The notes under the pieces: generated by a model | The model's input: the letters and a program-made list of their open reading frames with translations, nothing else | Databases searched by the model: none | Told to the model about the DNA's origin: nothing | Assembly (NCBI RefSeq): GCF_000717875.1 | Contig: NZ_JOCT01000004.1 | Span: forward strand, 310,001-374,000 | Direction: 5' to 3' | DNA length: 64,000 nucleotides | Source of the DNA: Streptomyces sp. NRRL S-455 | Lineage (GTDB): Bacteria; Actinomycetota; Actinomycetes; Streptomycetales; Streptomycetaceae | In this document: piece by piece, positions 1 through 7,923 of the stretch | How the letters are laid out: the number at the start of each line of letters is the position of its first letter | How positions within the stretch are numbered: position 1 is the stretch's first letter | Position numbers and translations under genes: made by a program

Positions 1-250
1 CGAGTTCGGAGGCGGCCAGTTCCAGCCGCTCGAGTACGACCTCCGCGTGGACGACGAGACGGTGACCGGCCGGCGTGAGGGTGACGCCGCGGCCGGTGCG
101 CTCCAGCAGCGGTACGCCCGCTTCCCGCTCAAGGATGTTGAGCTGCTGCGAAACGGCGGACGGGGTGAAGGAGAGCGCTTGGGCGACTGCCGCGATGGTG
201 CCCCTGTAGCAGAGTTCCCGTAACAGCCGCAGACGTCGGACATCGAGCAT
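1..250 (-). CDS. LysR-family transcriptional regulator, N-terminal part (cut by window edge)
   Basis: The 83 visible codons read from an ATG at 250 as a typical LysR winged-HTH domain. The pattern is R-L-R-L-L-R-E-L, then an HTH with SFTPSAVSQQL followed by LEREAGVPLLERTGRGV and LTPAG. The ligand-binding domain lies outside the window. The gene is divergent from the DHDPS-family gene at 322, with 71 bp between the start codons. By the usual LysR arrangement it may control that neighbour, which is inference. The effector is unknown. Confidence 0.9.
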   Translation of the reverse strand, partial: MLDVRRLRLLRELCYRGTIAAVAQALSFTPSAVSQQLNILEREAGVPLLERTGRGVTLTPAGHRLVVHAEVVLERLELAASEL

Positions 251-321
251 CAGCTCAGCTTATTCCTCGGTTCAGAAAGACGAACTGGACCTGCGGTTCC
301 GGCCGGGGCACGCTCTTGCCC

Positions 322-1248
322 ATGACAGAGCAGGCGTATCCACAGGGAATCCACGTCCCCCTCATCACTCCGTTCACCGCCGCAGGGGACGTGGCACAGG
401 AAGCGCTCGAAGGGCTCGCGCACAGGGTCCTGACCGCCGGGGCGGCCGGCATCGTGGCACTGGGGACCACGGCCGAGGTCGCCACCCTGGACGGGGAGGA
501 GCGGCGGACCGTGGTGGAGACCTGTCTTCGTGTCTGCCAGGAGCACGGCGCGCCGCTGACCGTCGGCGCGGGCTCCAACGACACCCGGGCCAGTGAGGCC
601 GCCCTCTCGGAGCTGCGGCAATGGCCGGGGCTGACCGCCGCCCTGGTCACCGTGCCCAGCTTCACCCGCCCGTCCCAGGAGGGCGTGATCGCCCACTTCA
701 CCCGGCTGGCGGCGGTCAGCCCGGTGCCGCTGGTGGTGTACGACATCCCCTACCGCACGGCCCTCCCGCTGAGCGCGGCCACGCTGCGGACGCTGGGCGA
801 GGTGCCGGGCGTCATCGCCGTCAAGTACGCAGGCGGCCTCATCGGGCAGGACACCGTGGAACTCCTCGGTGACCTTCCCTCCGGCTTCAGCGTGCTGGCG
901 GGCGACGACCTCTTCGCCTCCCCCATGCTGGCCATGGGTGCCTCCGGGGGCATCCTGGCCTCCGCACACCTGGCGACCCGCCGGTTCGCCGACCTCGCGG
1001 ACGCCTGGCACACCGGAGACGTGGCGCGGGCCCGCCCCCTGGGACACGCGCTGGCCCGGCTGTCGGCCGCGTTGTTCCGCGAGACCAATCCGACCGTGAT
1101 CAAGGGCGTACTCCACGAGCGGGGCCTGATCCCCACGCCGGACGTACGGCTGCCCCTGCTGCCCGCCGGCAAGGCCACCGTGGCCGACGCTCTGGACCGG
1201 CTCGACCGGATCGAAGGACTCGAAGGGCTCGACAGGCTCGAAGGGTGA
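322..1248 (+). CDS. Dihydrodipicolinate synthase / N-acetylneuraminate lyase family aldolase
   Basis: A 308-aa class I pyruvate aldolase-family protein (DapA/NanA fold, TIM barrel). The Schiff-base lysine is Lys168 in VIAVKYAGG and the general-base tyrosine is Tyr140 in VYDIPYRT. The normal GTTGE pyruvate-binding motif reads GTTAE, so substrate choice may differ from true DapA. The ATG at 322 was chosen; a TTG at 316 is in frame but adds only two residues. The gene is alone and divergent from a LysR gene rather than in a lysine operon. A catabolic or secondary role (2-keto-3-deoxy acid or proline-derivative aldolase) is therefore as likely as lysine synthesis. The C-terminus ends in an L-D-R/E-G-L repeat (LDRLDRIEGLEGLDRLEG), probably a tail outside the barrel. 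Confidence 0.85.
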   Translation: MTEQAYPQGIHVPLITPFTAAGDVAQEALEGLAHRVLTAGAAGIVALGTTAEVATLDGEERRTVVETCLRVCQEHGAPLTVGAGSNDTRASEAALSELRQWPGLTAALVTVPSFTRPSQEGVIAHFTRLAAVSPVPLVVYDIPYRTALPLSAATLRTLGEVPGVIAVKYAGGLIGQDTVELLGDLPSGFSVLAGDDLFASPMLAMGASGGILASAHLATRRFADLADAWHTGDVARARPLGHALARLSAALFRETNPTVIKGVLHERGLIPTPDVRLPLLPAGKATVADALDRLDRIEGLEGLDRLEG

Positions 1249-1399
1249 CGGTCGGCGGGAAGATGTCGGCGGGTGCTTTCAGCGTGGGCGGTCTCGGGAG
1301 CCGCAACGGCTGACGACCGGCCTCACCGCGGGGCCGCCCCGCTCGTCACCCGGCGCTCAGGCGGGAAGAATGGGGCTCCCGCGTGGTGAGGTGGTGGCG

Positions 1400-2677
1400 A
1401 TGCCCGCATGGCATCTGCGTGACTATCACGACGACGATCTCGACCAGGCCATCGAGATCTGGGACCAGAGCCGCCGGACCGACGAGAACCGGGTGTTCGC
1501 GATTTCCGAGGTCATGGCGGCGGCCAAGGTCGGCCAAACGGCCGTCGTCGCGGTGGTCGGCGACGAACTGGTCGGCGTGGCCGTCGCACAGGCACACGGC
1601 AAACGGGCGTGGATCCTCCTGGTGGCGCTCGCCTCCCGCTGGCGCGAGCGAGGGATCGGGAGTGCTCTCCTCGCCGATCTCGAGCGGCGGCTGCGTGCCC
1701 TGGGCGTGAGCCACATCAGCGCGCTGCTTCCCGCCGGCGCCGCGGGGACCAAGGCCCTGGAGAACTCCGGCTACCGGTACCGCGACGATCTCACCTACTA
1801 CGAGAAGGTCGAACTCCCGGGAGCCGCCAACACGGAGGTCCTCACGGCACTGGGCGGCCGCATGCTGCCCGACGGCCTGTGGGACGCCATGGCCGGCATG
1901 GAGGAGGAGAAGCAGGTCGTCGAGCGCCATGTCGTGCTCCCTTTGACGGAGCCGGCGCTGGCGGACCGGTACGGCGTCGCCCCGCCCAAGGCGGTCATCC
2001 TGTTCGGCCCGCCGGGTACCGGGAAGACCAGTTTCGCCAAAGCTGTCGCCTCGCGGCTCGGCTGGCCGTTCGTGGAGCTCTTCCCGTCCCGGCTCGCGGC
2101 CGACACCAGCGAGGGCCTGGCCGCGGCTCTGCGGGAGAGCTTCGCGGACCTGGCGGAGCTCGACTCGGTGCTGCTCTTCATCGACGAGGTCGAGGAGATC
2201 GCCGGCGCGCGCTCCGGGAAGGCTGTGGATCCGGGGCACGGAGTGACCAACGAGCTGCTCAAGCTCATCCCCCTCTTCCGGGAGCACGACGCGCGGCTGC
2301 TGGCCTGTGCCACCAATTCGATTCGCTCTCTCGACGCGGCGTTCCTGCGGCCGGGCCGGTTCGACTACGTCATCCCCGTCGGCCCGCCGGACGCGTCGGC
2401 ACGCGCGGCGATCTGGACCCGTTACCTCACGGACTCCGCCGAGTCCGTGGACATCGACCGGCTCGTCCAGGCCAGCGACCTGTTCACCCCGGCCGACATC
2501 GAGTTCGCGGCCCGCAAGGGGGCGCAGGCGGCGTTCGAGCGCGAAGTCACCCTCCGCCGGGGGCAACCGGCGACGACCGAGGACTACATGAACGCCATCG
2601 CCGACACCCGGCCGACGCTCACCGCCCAGGCGATCGAAGAGTTCGAGGAAGACATCGACAAGTACAGCCGGCTCTGA
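1400..2677 (+). CDS. GNAT acetyltransferase domain fused to an AAA+ ATPase
   Basis: A 425-aa two-domain protein. Residues about 1-150 look like a GNAT N-acetyltransferase: an N-terminal RDYHDDDLDQAIEIW strand/helix, a central beta-4 segment WILLVALASRWRERGIGSALL that resembles the acetyl-CoA loop, and the late E-N-S-G-Y. Residues about 185-330 are a classical AAA module: Walker A GPPGTGKT at about 203-210, Walker B LLFIDEVEE at about 258-266, then FLRPGRFDYVIPVGPPD (second region of homology with arginine finger), and a C-terminal lid. ATG 1400 follows a purine-rich GTGAGGTGGTGG stretch; an in-frame ATG at 1370 is less likely. The product is predicted to be cytoplasmic. The substrate is unknown, and the AAA part resembles Cdc48/FtsH-type unfoldases without a protease domain. 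No operon partner is visible. Confidence 0.8.
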   Translation: MPAWHLRDYHDDDLDQAIEIWDQSRRTDENRVFAISEVMAAAKVGQTAVVAVVGDELVGVAVAQAHGKRAWILLVALASRWRERGIGSALLADLERRLRALGVSHISALLPAGAAGTKALENSGYRYRDDLTYYEKVELPGAANTEVLTALGGRMLPDGLWDAMAGMEEEKQVVERHVVLPLTEPALADRYGVAPPKAVILFGPPGTGKTSFAKAVASRLGWPFVELFPSRLAADTSEGLAAALRESFADLAELDSVLLFIDEVEEIAGARSGKAVDPGHGVTNELLKLIPLFREHDARLLACATNSIRSLDAAFLRPGRFDYVIPVGPPDASARAAIWTRYLTDSAESVDIDRLVQASDLFTPADIEFAARKGAQAAFEREVTLRRGQPATTEDYMNAIADTRPTLTAQAIEEFEEDIDKYSRL

Positions 2678-2695
2678 AACGCCCGGTGCTCGCGG

Positions 2696-3208
2696 TCAGC
2701 CCTCGGCGCGGGCGGGCAGCCTCCAGTTCGGGCGCGGGAAGTGGCAGGTGTAGCCGTCCGGGTAGCGCTGCAGGTAATCCTGGTGCTCGGGCTCGGCCTC
2801 CCAGAAGGGACCGACCGGCTCCACCTCGGTGACGACCTTGCCCGGCCACAGGCCGGAGGCGTCCACATCCGCGATCGTGTCCTCGGCGATCCGCTTCTGC
2901 TCGTCGTCCACGTAGTAGATCGCCGAGCGGTAGCTGAGGCCGATGTCGTTGCCCTGGCGGTTCTTCGTGGTCGGGTCGTGGATCTGGAAGAAGAACTCCA
3001 GGATCGTGCGGTAGTCGGTCTTCGCGGGGTCGAAGAGGATCTCGATGGCTTCCGCGTGCGTTCCGTGGTTGCGGTACGTCGCGTTCGGCACGTCACCCCC
3101 GGTGTATCCCACCCGGGTCGCCGTCACGCCAGGAAGCCGGCGGATCAGTTCCTCCATGCCCCAGAAGCATCCGCCCGCCAGCACGGCCCTCTGCGTCTGC
3201 TCAGCCAT
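2696..3208 (-). CDS. msrA: Peptide-methionine (S)-S-oxide reductase MsrA
   Basis: A 170-aa protein with the MsrA active site [10 protein letters not shown] near the N-terminus; the Cys is the nucleophile that reduces methionine-S-sulfoxide. Further family motifs are [25 protein letters not shown] and [13 protein letters not shown]. Length is normal for the short MsrA form. The start MAEQTQ at 3208 fits the family better than the upstream in-frame ATG at 3241. The protein acts in the cytosol in repair of oxidised proteins. It is convergent with the GNAT-AAA gene (18 bp apart) and divergent from the AI-2E permease. C-terminal resolving cysteines of the CGC type are absent, so recycling probably uses another cysteine or a one-Cys route. 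Confidence 0.95.
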   Translation of the reverse strand: MAEQTQRAVLAGGCFWGMEELIRRLPGVTATRVGYTGGDVPNATYRNHGTHAEAIEILFDPAKTDYRTILEFFFQIHDPTTKNRQGNDIGLSYRSAIYYVDDEQKRIAEDTIADVDASGLWPGKVVTEVEPVGPFWEAEPEHQDYLQRYPDGYTCHFPRPNWRLPARAEG

Positions 3209-3308
3209 GTGCGGCTCTCCCATCTCCGTCAGCCGACTCACTCGTGTCCACCCTCCTCAACGCACGGGGGCCCCTGGCGATTCCTTGGCTTGGCAATAGG
3301 GTGCTCCC

Positions 3309-4427
3309 GTGACTGCCCCCTTGAGTTCCACGAAGGCCCGCGACGCGCTCCGGATATCGGCACGCGTCTCCGCGGAGTTGTTGCTGGTGTTGGTGATGCT
3401 TGCGGTGGCTCTGTGGCTGCTGGGGCGGATGTGGTCGATCGTGTGGCCGCTCGTGGTCGGATTGTTGCTGACCACGCTGACCTGGCCCGTGGCCCGGTTC
3501 CTGCGTCGGCGGGGGTGGCCGCCGGCAGTCGCGGCCTCGGTCGTGACCGTGCTGTTCCTGCTGGTGGCCGCGGGGGTCGTGGCGTTGATCGCCGTGCCGG
3601 TGGCGTCGCAGTCCGGGGAGCTGACCGACGGGGTGGTCGAGGGGATCCAGAGGCTGCGCGAGTGGGCCGCGGGGCCGCCGTTGAACATCGGGGACGCGCA
3701 GATCAACAAGGCCTTCGACTCCGCGGTCGCCCGCGCTCAGGAAGGTGTCGGCAGCATGGTCGGCGCGGTCGTCACGGGCGTGAGCACCGTGGTGAACGGC
3801 GTGGTCACCGCCGTACTGGCGCTGTTCCTGATGTTCTTCTTCCTCAAGGACGGACCGAGGTTCCTGCCGTGGCTGTCCCGCCAGCTGCCCGGCCGGCTGG
3901 CCACCGACGTCCCCACGGTGTTCGACCGCGGGTGGACCACCCTGGGCTCGTTCGTGCGTTCCCAGGCGGCCGTCGGGCTGATCGACGCCGTCCTGATCGG
4001 GCTGGGCCTGTGGATCCTCGGTGTGCCGCTGGTGCTGCCGCTGGCGGTGCTGACCTTCGTCTCCGCGTTCGTGCCGATCATCGGCGCCCTGTTCGCCGGG
4101 TTCGTGGCGGTCCTCATCGCCCTCGTCTCCAACGGCCTGACGGACGCCCTGCTCGTGCTGGCCATCATCATCGTGGTGCAGCAGCTCGAGGGGAACGTCT
4201 TCCAGCCCATGATCCAGAGCCGCGGGCTCGGCCTGCACGCGGCCGTGGTGCTGCTGGCGGTGACCCTGGGCGGCAGTCTCGCCGGCATCGTCGGCAGTCT
4301 GCTCGCCGTTCCCGTCGCCGCGCTGATCGCCGTGGTCTGGAACTACATCCGAGAGCAGCTCGGTGAAGATCCGGCCGAAGAGCCGGGGAACGACCCGTCC
4401 GGCACGGGCACGCCCGAATCCCCCTAG
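3309..4427 (+). CDS. AI-2E family transporter (UPF0118 permease)
   Basis: A 372-aa integral membrane protein beginning at GTG 3309. Hydrophobic segments are visible from about residue 22 (VSAELLLVLVMLAVALWLLG), followed by two more N-terminal helices. A soluble loop (about 100-150) comes next, then four or more C-terminal helices including VLLAVTLGGSLAGIVGSLLAVPVAALIAV. The conserved F-x-x-PMIQSR segment near residue 300 is diagnostic of the PF01594 family. The tail is acidic and proline-rich. Members export small molecules or act as Na+/H+ antiporters, and the substrate here cannot be read from sequence. The gene is transcribed alone, divergent from msrA. Confidence 0.88.
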   Translation: MTAPLSSTKARDALRISARVSAELLLVLVMLAVALWLLGRMWSIVWPLVVGLLLTTLTWPVARFLRRRGWPPAVAASVVTVLFLLVAAGVVALIAVPVASQSGELTDGVVEGIQRLREWAAGPPLNIGDAQINKAFDSAVARAQEGVGSMVGAVVTGVSTVVNGVVTAVLALFLMFFFLKDGPRFLPWLSRQLPGRLATDVPTVFDRGWTTLGSFVRSQAAVGLIDAVLIGLGLWILGVPLVLPLAVLTFVSAFVPIIGALFAGFVAVLIALVSNGLTDALLVLAIIIVVQQLEGNVFQPMIQSRGLGLHAAVVLLAVTLGGSLAGIVGSLLAVPVAALIAVVWNYIREQLGEDPAEEPGNDPSGTGTPESP

Positions 4428-4535
4428 CGGTCCCTGACGCGTTCCTCGTGACGCACCAGGGCGCGCGAACGGCCGCGCCCAGGTCGCGGGGCTCCTCCTC
4501 GCTTGCGAGTCTGCAGGCGGAAGGAGTGCCGCCCC

Positions 4536-5234
4536 ATGATTCCTGTCACCGCGTCGCCCGTGCGTCTCGAGGCGTCTGTCGACGCCCGGCTGTCCCGATG
4601 GATGTGGCTGGTGAAGTGGCTGCTCGCCATCCCGCACTACATCGTGCTGTGCTTCCTGTGGATCGCTTTCGCCGTCGTGACCGTCGTCGCCTTCTTCGCC
4701 ATCCTGTTCACCGCCCGGTACCCCCGGCCCCTGTTCGACTTCAACGTCGGCGTCCTGCGGTGGAACTGGAGGGTCGGCTACTACGCCCACACCGCACTCG
4801 GCACCGACCGGTACCCGCCGTTCACCCTCGCCGACGTGCCCGACTATCCGGCGCGCTTCGACGTCGCGTACCCGGAGCGGCTGTCGCGCGGGCTGGTGCT
4901 GGTGAAGTGGTGGCTGCTGGCGATCCCCCAGTACATCGTCGTCGGGATCTTCGTGAGCGGCGGCTGGGGCTGGGGCGGCGGCGAGGAGGGCGGCTGGCAG
5001 GGCGGTGGACTGATCTCGTTCCTGTCCCTGGTCGCGGTGGTCGTGCTGCTGTTCACGGCCCGCTACCCGCGGCACCTGTTCGACTTCCTGCTCGGCCTCG
5101 TCCGCTGGTGCGCGCGCGTGGTCGCCTACGCCTCCCTGATGACCGACCGGTACCCGCCTTTCCGGCTCGACCAGGGCGGGCAGGAGCCCGGCCAAGGGCT
5201 CTGGACCAAGGAGCCTGACCCAGGGGCCCGGTAA
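4536..5234 (+). CDS. DUF4389 membrane protein with internal duplication
   Basis: A 232-aa protein starting at ATG 4536, 9 nt after a good GGAAGGAG ribosome binding site. It consists of two copies of the same unit, about residues 10-115 and 116-225. Each has LVKW-LLAIP-YIV, a transmembrane stretch, then FTARYPR-LFDF, L-RW and TDRYPPF. This is the DUF4389 pattern seen in actinobacterial membrane proteins. A glycine/tryptophan-rich insert GGWGWGGGEEGGWQGGG occurs in the second unit. Function is unknown. The gene has no clear operon partner; a VOC gene converges 25 bp downstream. Confidence 0.82.
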   Translation: MIPVTASPVRLEASVDARLSRWMWLVKWLLAIPHYIVLCFLWIAFAVVTVVAFFAILFTARYPRPLFDFNVGVLRWNWRVGYYAHTALGTDRYPPFTLADVPDYPARFDVAYPERLSRGLVLVKWWLLAIPQYIVVGIFVSGGWGWGGGEEGGWQGGGLISFLSLVAVVVLLFTARYPRHLFDFLLGLVRWCARVVAYASLMTDRYPPFRLDQGGQEPGQGLWTKEPDPGAR

Positions 5235-5259
5235 GGCCCGGCCGGGAGGGGGAGGGAGC

Positions 5260-5643
5260 TCAGCCGCCGCTGCCGTACGGCCGGGTGATGATCTCCAGGC
5301 GGTGGCCGTCCGGGTCGTCGAAGTACGTTCCGCGGCCGCCGTCGTGGTGGTTGATCTCGCCGGGACGGCTGTGGAAGGGGTCCGCCCAGTACGTCAGACC
5401 GGCCTGCTGGATCCGGGCGAAGATCTGGTCGAACTCGTCCTCCGTGACGAGGAAGGCGTAGTGCTGCGGCGTGATGGCGCCGGGGCTGTCCATGTAGTCG
5501 AGCGTCACCCCGTTGGGGATCTCGACCGGGAGGAACGGACCGTAGGGCGGGCTCACCTCGAGTCCCAGGATGTCGGCGAGGAACCGGGCCGAGGCGCGCT
5601 TGTCGTGGGCGACGACGATGGTGTGGTTCAGCTGCACGGTCAT
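5260..5643 (-). CDS. VOC-family (glyoxalase/bleomycin-resistance fold) protein
   Basis: A 127-aa single-module VOC protein: LNHTIVVAHDK at the start, a central YAFLVTEDEFDQIFARI, and the C-terminal YFDDPDGHRLEIITRPYG that is typical of the fold. The potential metal ligands are the early His of LNHT and the late Glu of RLEI. The start MTVQLNH at 5643 is preceded by GGAGGGGAGGC, so it is preferred over upstream in-frame ATG/GTG codons. The substrate is not predictable; options are a dioxygenase-like enzyme, lactoylglutathione lyase-like enzyme or small-molecule binder. It lies between convergent DUF4389 and the ADH gene. Confidence 0.85.
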   Translation of the reverse strand: MTVQLNHTIVVAHDKRASARFLADILGLEVSPPYGPFLPVEIPNGVTLDYMDSPGAITPQHYAFLVTEDEFDQIFARIQQAGLTYWADPFHSRPGEINHHDGGRGTYFDDPDGHRLEIITRPYGSGG

Positions 5644-5731
5644 GGCGGGCCTCCCCTCCACAACCACGATACTCCGGCACGAACCGGGGCAGACCAGCCC
5701 TGGTTCGTGCCGGAGCGTCCGGAGCGGAGCG

Positions 5732-6772
5732 TCAGATCGTCGCCGTGTCGATCACGAAGCGGTAGCGCACGTCACTGGCGACCACGCGGTCGTACGCCTC
5801 GTTGATCTGGTCACCGCGGATCAGCTCGATCTCGGATCCGATGCCGTGCTCGGCGCAGAAGTCCAGCATCTCCTGGGTCTCCGCGATGCCGCCGATCATG
5901 GAACCGGCGAGCGTCTTGCCGCCGCCGATCACCGAGAACAGGTTGAGGGCGACCGGCTCCTCGGGGGCGCCGACGTTCGCCAGGGTGCCCTCGGTCTTCA
6001 GCAGGGACAGGTAGGCGTTGAAGTCCAGCGGGGCCGACACCGTGGACACGATCAGGTCGAAGGTGCCCGCCAGCTCCTCGAAGGTCTTCGGGTCGCTGGT
6101 GGCGTAGTAGTGGTCGGCACCCAGCCGCAGGCCGTCCTCCTGCTTGCGCAGGGACTGCGACAGCACGGTCACCTCGGCGCCGAGCGCGTGCGCGATCTTC
6201 ACGCCCATGTGGCCGAGGCCGCCCAGGCCGACGATCGCGACCTTCTTGCCGGGGCCGGCGTTCCAGCGCTTCAGCGGGGAGTAGAGGGTGATGCCGGCGC
6301 AGAGCAGCGGGGCGGCGACGTCGAGGGAGAGGCCGTCGGGGATGCGGACGACGAAGTTCTCGTCGACGACGACCCTCTGCGAGTAGCCGCCATAGGTGGG
6401 CTCGCCGTCCTTGCCTATGCCGTTGTAGGTGGGGACGTTGCCCTCGACGCAGTACTGCTCGCGTCCGGCCTTGCAGTTCTCGCACTCGCGGCAGGAGTCG
6501 ACCATGCAGCCGACACCCACGCGGTCGCCGACGGCGAACCTGGTGACGCCCGGACCGACCTCGGAGACGACGCCGGCGATCTCGTGGCCGGGGACCATCG
6601 GGAAGATCCCTTCGCCCCAGCCCTCCTGGGCCTGGTGGATGTCGGAGTGGCAGATTCCGGCGAACTTGATGTCGATCAGTACATCGAACTCGCCGACCTC
6701 GCGGCGCTCGATGGTGGTGCGCTCCAGCGGAGCCTTCGGTGCGGGTGCGGCGTACGCGGCGACAGTGGTCAT
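5732..6772 (-). CDS. Zinc-dependent NAD(P) alcohol dehydrogenase (CPCR/YahK-like)
   Basis: A 346-aa medium-chain dehydrogenase. Catalytic zinc ligands are visible in GICHSDIHQ (Cys, His) and in the PGHEIAGVV motif. The structural zinc cluster is in [17 protein letters not shown]. The Rossmann motif [11 protein letters not shown] follows near residue 180. This matches the cinnamyl-alcohol-dehydrogenase-like subfamily (YahK/AdhC) that reduces aldehydes with NADPH. ATG 6772 has an AGGAGAG ribosome site 8-10 nt upstream. It is divergent from an XRE/MmyB-type regulator, and the shared 180-bp region carries a strong inverted repeat at 6885-6903. Regulation by the neighbour is likely but inferred. 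Confidence 0.93.
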   Translation of the reverse strand: MTTVAAYAAPAPKAPLERTTIERREVGEFDVLIDIKFAGICHSDIHQAQEGWGEGIFPMVPGHEIAGVVSEVGPGVTRFAVGDRVGVGCMVDSCRECENCKAGREQYCVEGNVPTYNGIGKDGEPTYGGYSQRVVVDENFVVRIPDGLSLDVAAPLLCAGITLYSPLKRWNAGPGKKVAIVGLGGLGHMGVKIAHALGAEVTVLSQSLRKQEDGLRLGADHYYATSDPKTFEELAGTFDLIVSTVSAPLDFNAYLSLLKTEGTLANVGAPEEPVALNLFSVIGGGKTLAGSMIGGIAETQEMLDFCAEHGIGSEIELIRGDQINEAYDRVVASDVRYRFVIDTATI

Positions 6773-6884
6773 GCCGGGGTCTCTCCTAGCAGGTTCCGTG
6801 CCCGGTTGCCTTCGGGATGTATCTGTCCGGGCACGATCACCAGCGTGCCCCGGCCGCGAGCGGTTACCCAGACCACGGTTTTGC

Positions 6885-6903
6885 GTACGCACAGCGTGCG
6901 TAC
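6885..6903. promoter_or_regulatory. Inverted-repeat operator between ADH and MmyB-like regulator
   Basis: Perfect 8-bp inverted repeat GTACGCAC-AGC-GTGCGTAC. A third copy of the half-site GTGCGTAC lies at 6925-6932, between this repeat and the ATG of the regulator at 6953. The position in the divergent promoter region suggests that the XRE-family regulator binds here to control itself and the dehydrogenase. No binding data are known to me for this exact site. Confidence 0.6.
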
Positions 6904-6952
6904 CACTGGCGGGGTCAGGCTCGTGTGCGTACGACCATGAATACTGGAGGGC

Positions 6953-7861
6953 ATGGACGAACAGCCCGAACCCGCACAGACGGCCGGTGGCGGCCTGGAC
7001 CGGCGTGCCGAGCTCAGCGAGTTCCTGCGCACCCGGCGGGCCCGGCTGAAGCCGGAGGACGTCGGGCTGCCCGACTTCGGGCGGCGGCGGGTGCCGGGGC
7101 TGCGCCGCGAGGAGCTGGCGCAGCTGGCCGGGGTGTCCGTGGCCTACTACACGCGCCTGGAGCAGGGCAACGGCCGCAACGTCTCGGCGGAGGTGCTGGA
7201 CGCGATCGCGCGCGCCCTGCGGCTGAGCGACGCCGAGCACGCGCATCTGACGCACCTGGCGAAGCCGAAGCAGCACAAGAAGAAGCCGCCGGCGCGCAGC
7301 CAGCAGGTGCGGCCGGCGCTTCGGCACCTGCTGGACTCGATCGACAGCGTCCCGGCGTACATCGTGGGCCGTCGCTCGGACGTCCTGGCCTGGAACCGGA
7401 TGGCCGCGGCCCTCTTCGGCGACTGGGCGGAGCTGCCGCCGGCGGAGCGCAACTGGGCGCGGCTGGTGTTCCTGCGGCCCGAGTACCGCGACCTGTACGT
7501 CGAGTGGGACCAGAAGGCCAAGGACATGGTCGGCTACCTGCGCCTGGACGCGGGCTGTCACCCGGACGACCCGCAGCTGTCCGCCCTGGTGGGCGAGCTG
7601 TCGGTGAAGAGCGAGGAGTTCCGCCGCCTCTGGGCCGCGCACGACGTCAAGGAGAAGAGCTACGGCGTCAAGCGGATGCGGCACCCGCTGGTCGGGGAGC
7701 TGACCCTGTCCTTCGAGACGTTCCGCCTCGTCGACGACGCCGAGCAGTCCCTGATCACGTACCACGCCGAGCCGGGCACCCCGTCGGCGGAGGCGCTGAG
7801 GCTGCTGGCGAGCTGGGGGGCGGACGCGACCCGGGCGGGATCCCAGAGTTCGCCGCACTGA
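6953..7861 (+). CDS. XRE-family regulator with MmyB-like ligand-binding domain
   Basis: A 302-aa protein with an N-terminal HTH of the XRE type: [21 protein letters not shown], then [27 protein letters not shown]. The MmyB-like C-terminal domain starts at about residue 110 and contains [25 protein letters not shown], the conserved [10 protein letters not shown] and a final [17 protein letters not shown]. Streptomyces carry dozens of these paralogues, usually divergent from an oxidoreductase, as here. The MmyB domain is thought to bind a fatty-acid-like ligand. ATG 6953 follows a TGGAGGGC ribosome site. Autoregulation through the 6885-6903 repeat is inferred. Confidence 0.9.
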   Translation: MDEQPEPAQTAGGGLDRRAELSEFLRTRRARLKPEDVGLPDFGRRRVPGLRREELAQLAGVSVAYYTRLEQGNGRNVSAEVLDAIARALRLSDAEHAHLTHLAKPKQHKKKPPARSQQVRPALRHLLDSIDSVPAYIVGRRSDVLAWNRMAAALFGDWAELPPAERNWARLVFLRPEYRDLYVEWDQKAKDMVGYLRLDAGCHPDDPQLSALVGELSVKSEEFRRLWAAHDVKEKSYGVKRMRHPLVGELTLSFETFRLVDDAEQSLITYHAEPGTPSAEALRLLASWGADATRAGSQSSPH

Positions 7862-7865
7862 ACAC

Positions 7866-7905
7866 GAGGTGCCCGCCGGAAACCACTGCTTCCGGCGGGC
7901 ACCTC
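7866..7905. terminator. Bidirectional hairpin terminator
   Basis: A 16-bp perfect stem (GAGGTGCCCGCCGGAA and its complement) with an 8-nt loop lies in the 62 bp between the convergent stops of the MmyB regulator and the subtilase. There is no long U-tract, as is common in Streptomyces. Confidence 0.8.
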
Positions 7906-7923
7906 GGCACCTGGTCCTACGGC

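Noticed and set aside
3201..5195. A 664-codon minus-strand frame opposite the AI-2E permease and DUF4389 genes
   Set aside because: The translation is rich in Gln, His, Asp and Arg runs without domain motifs; the plus-strand genes carry real transmembrane and family signatures.
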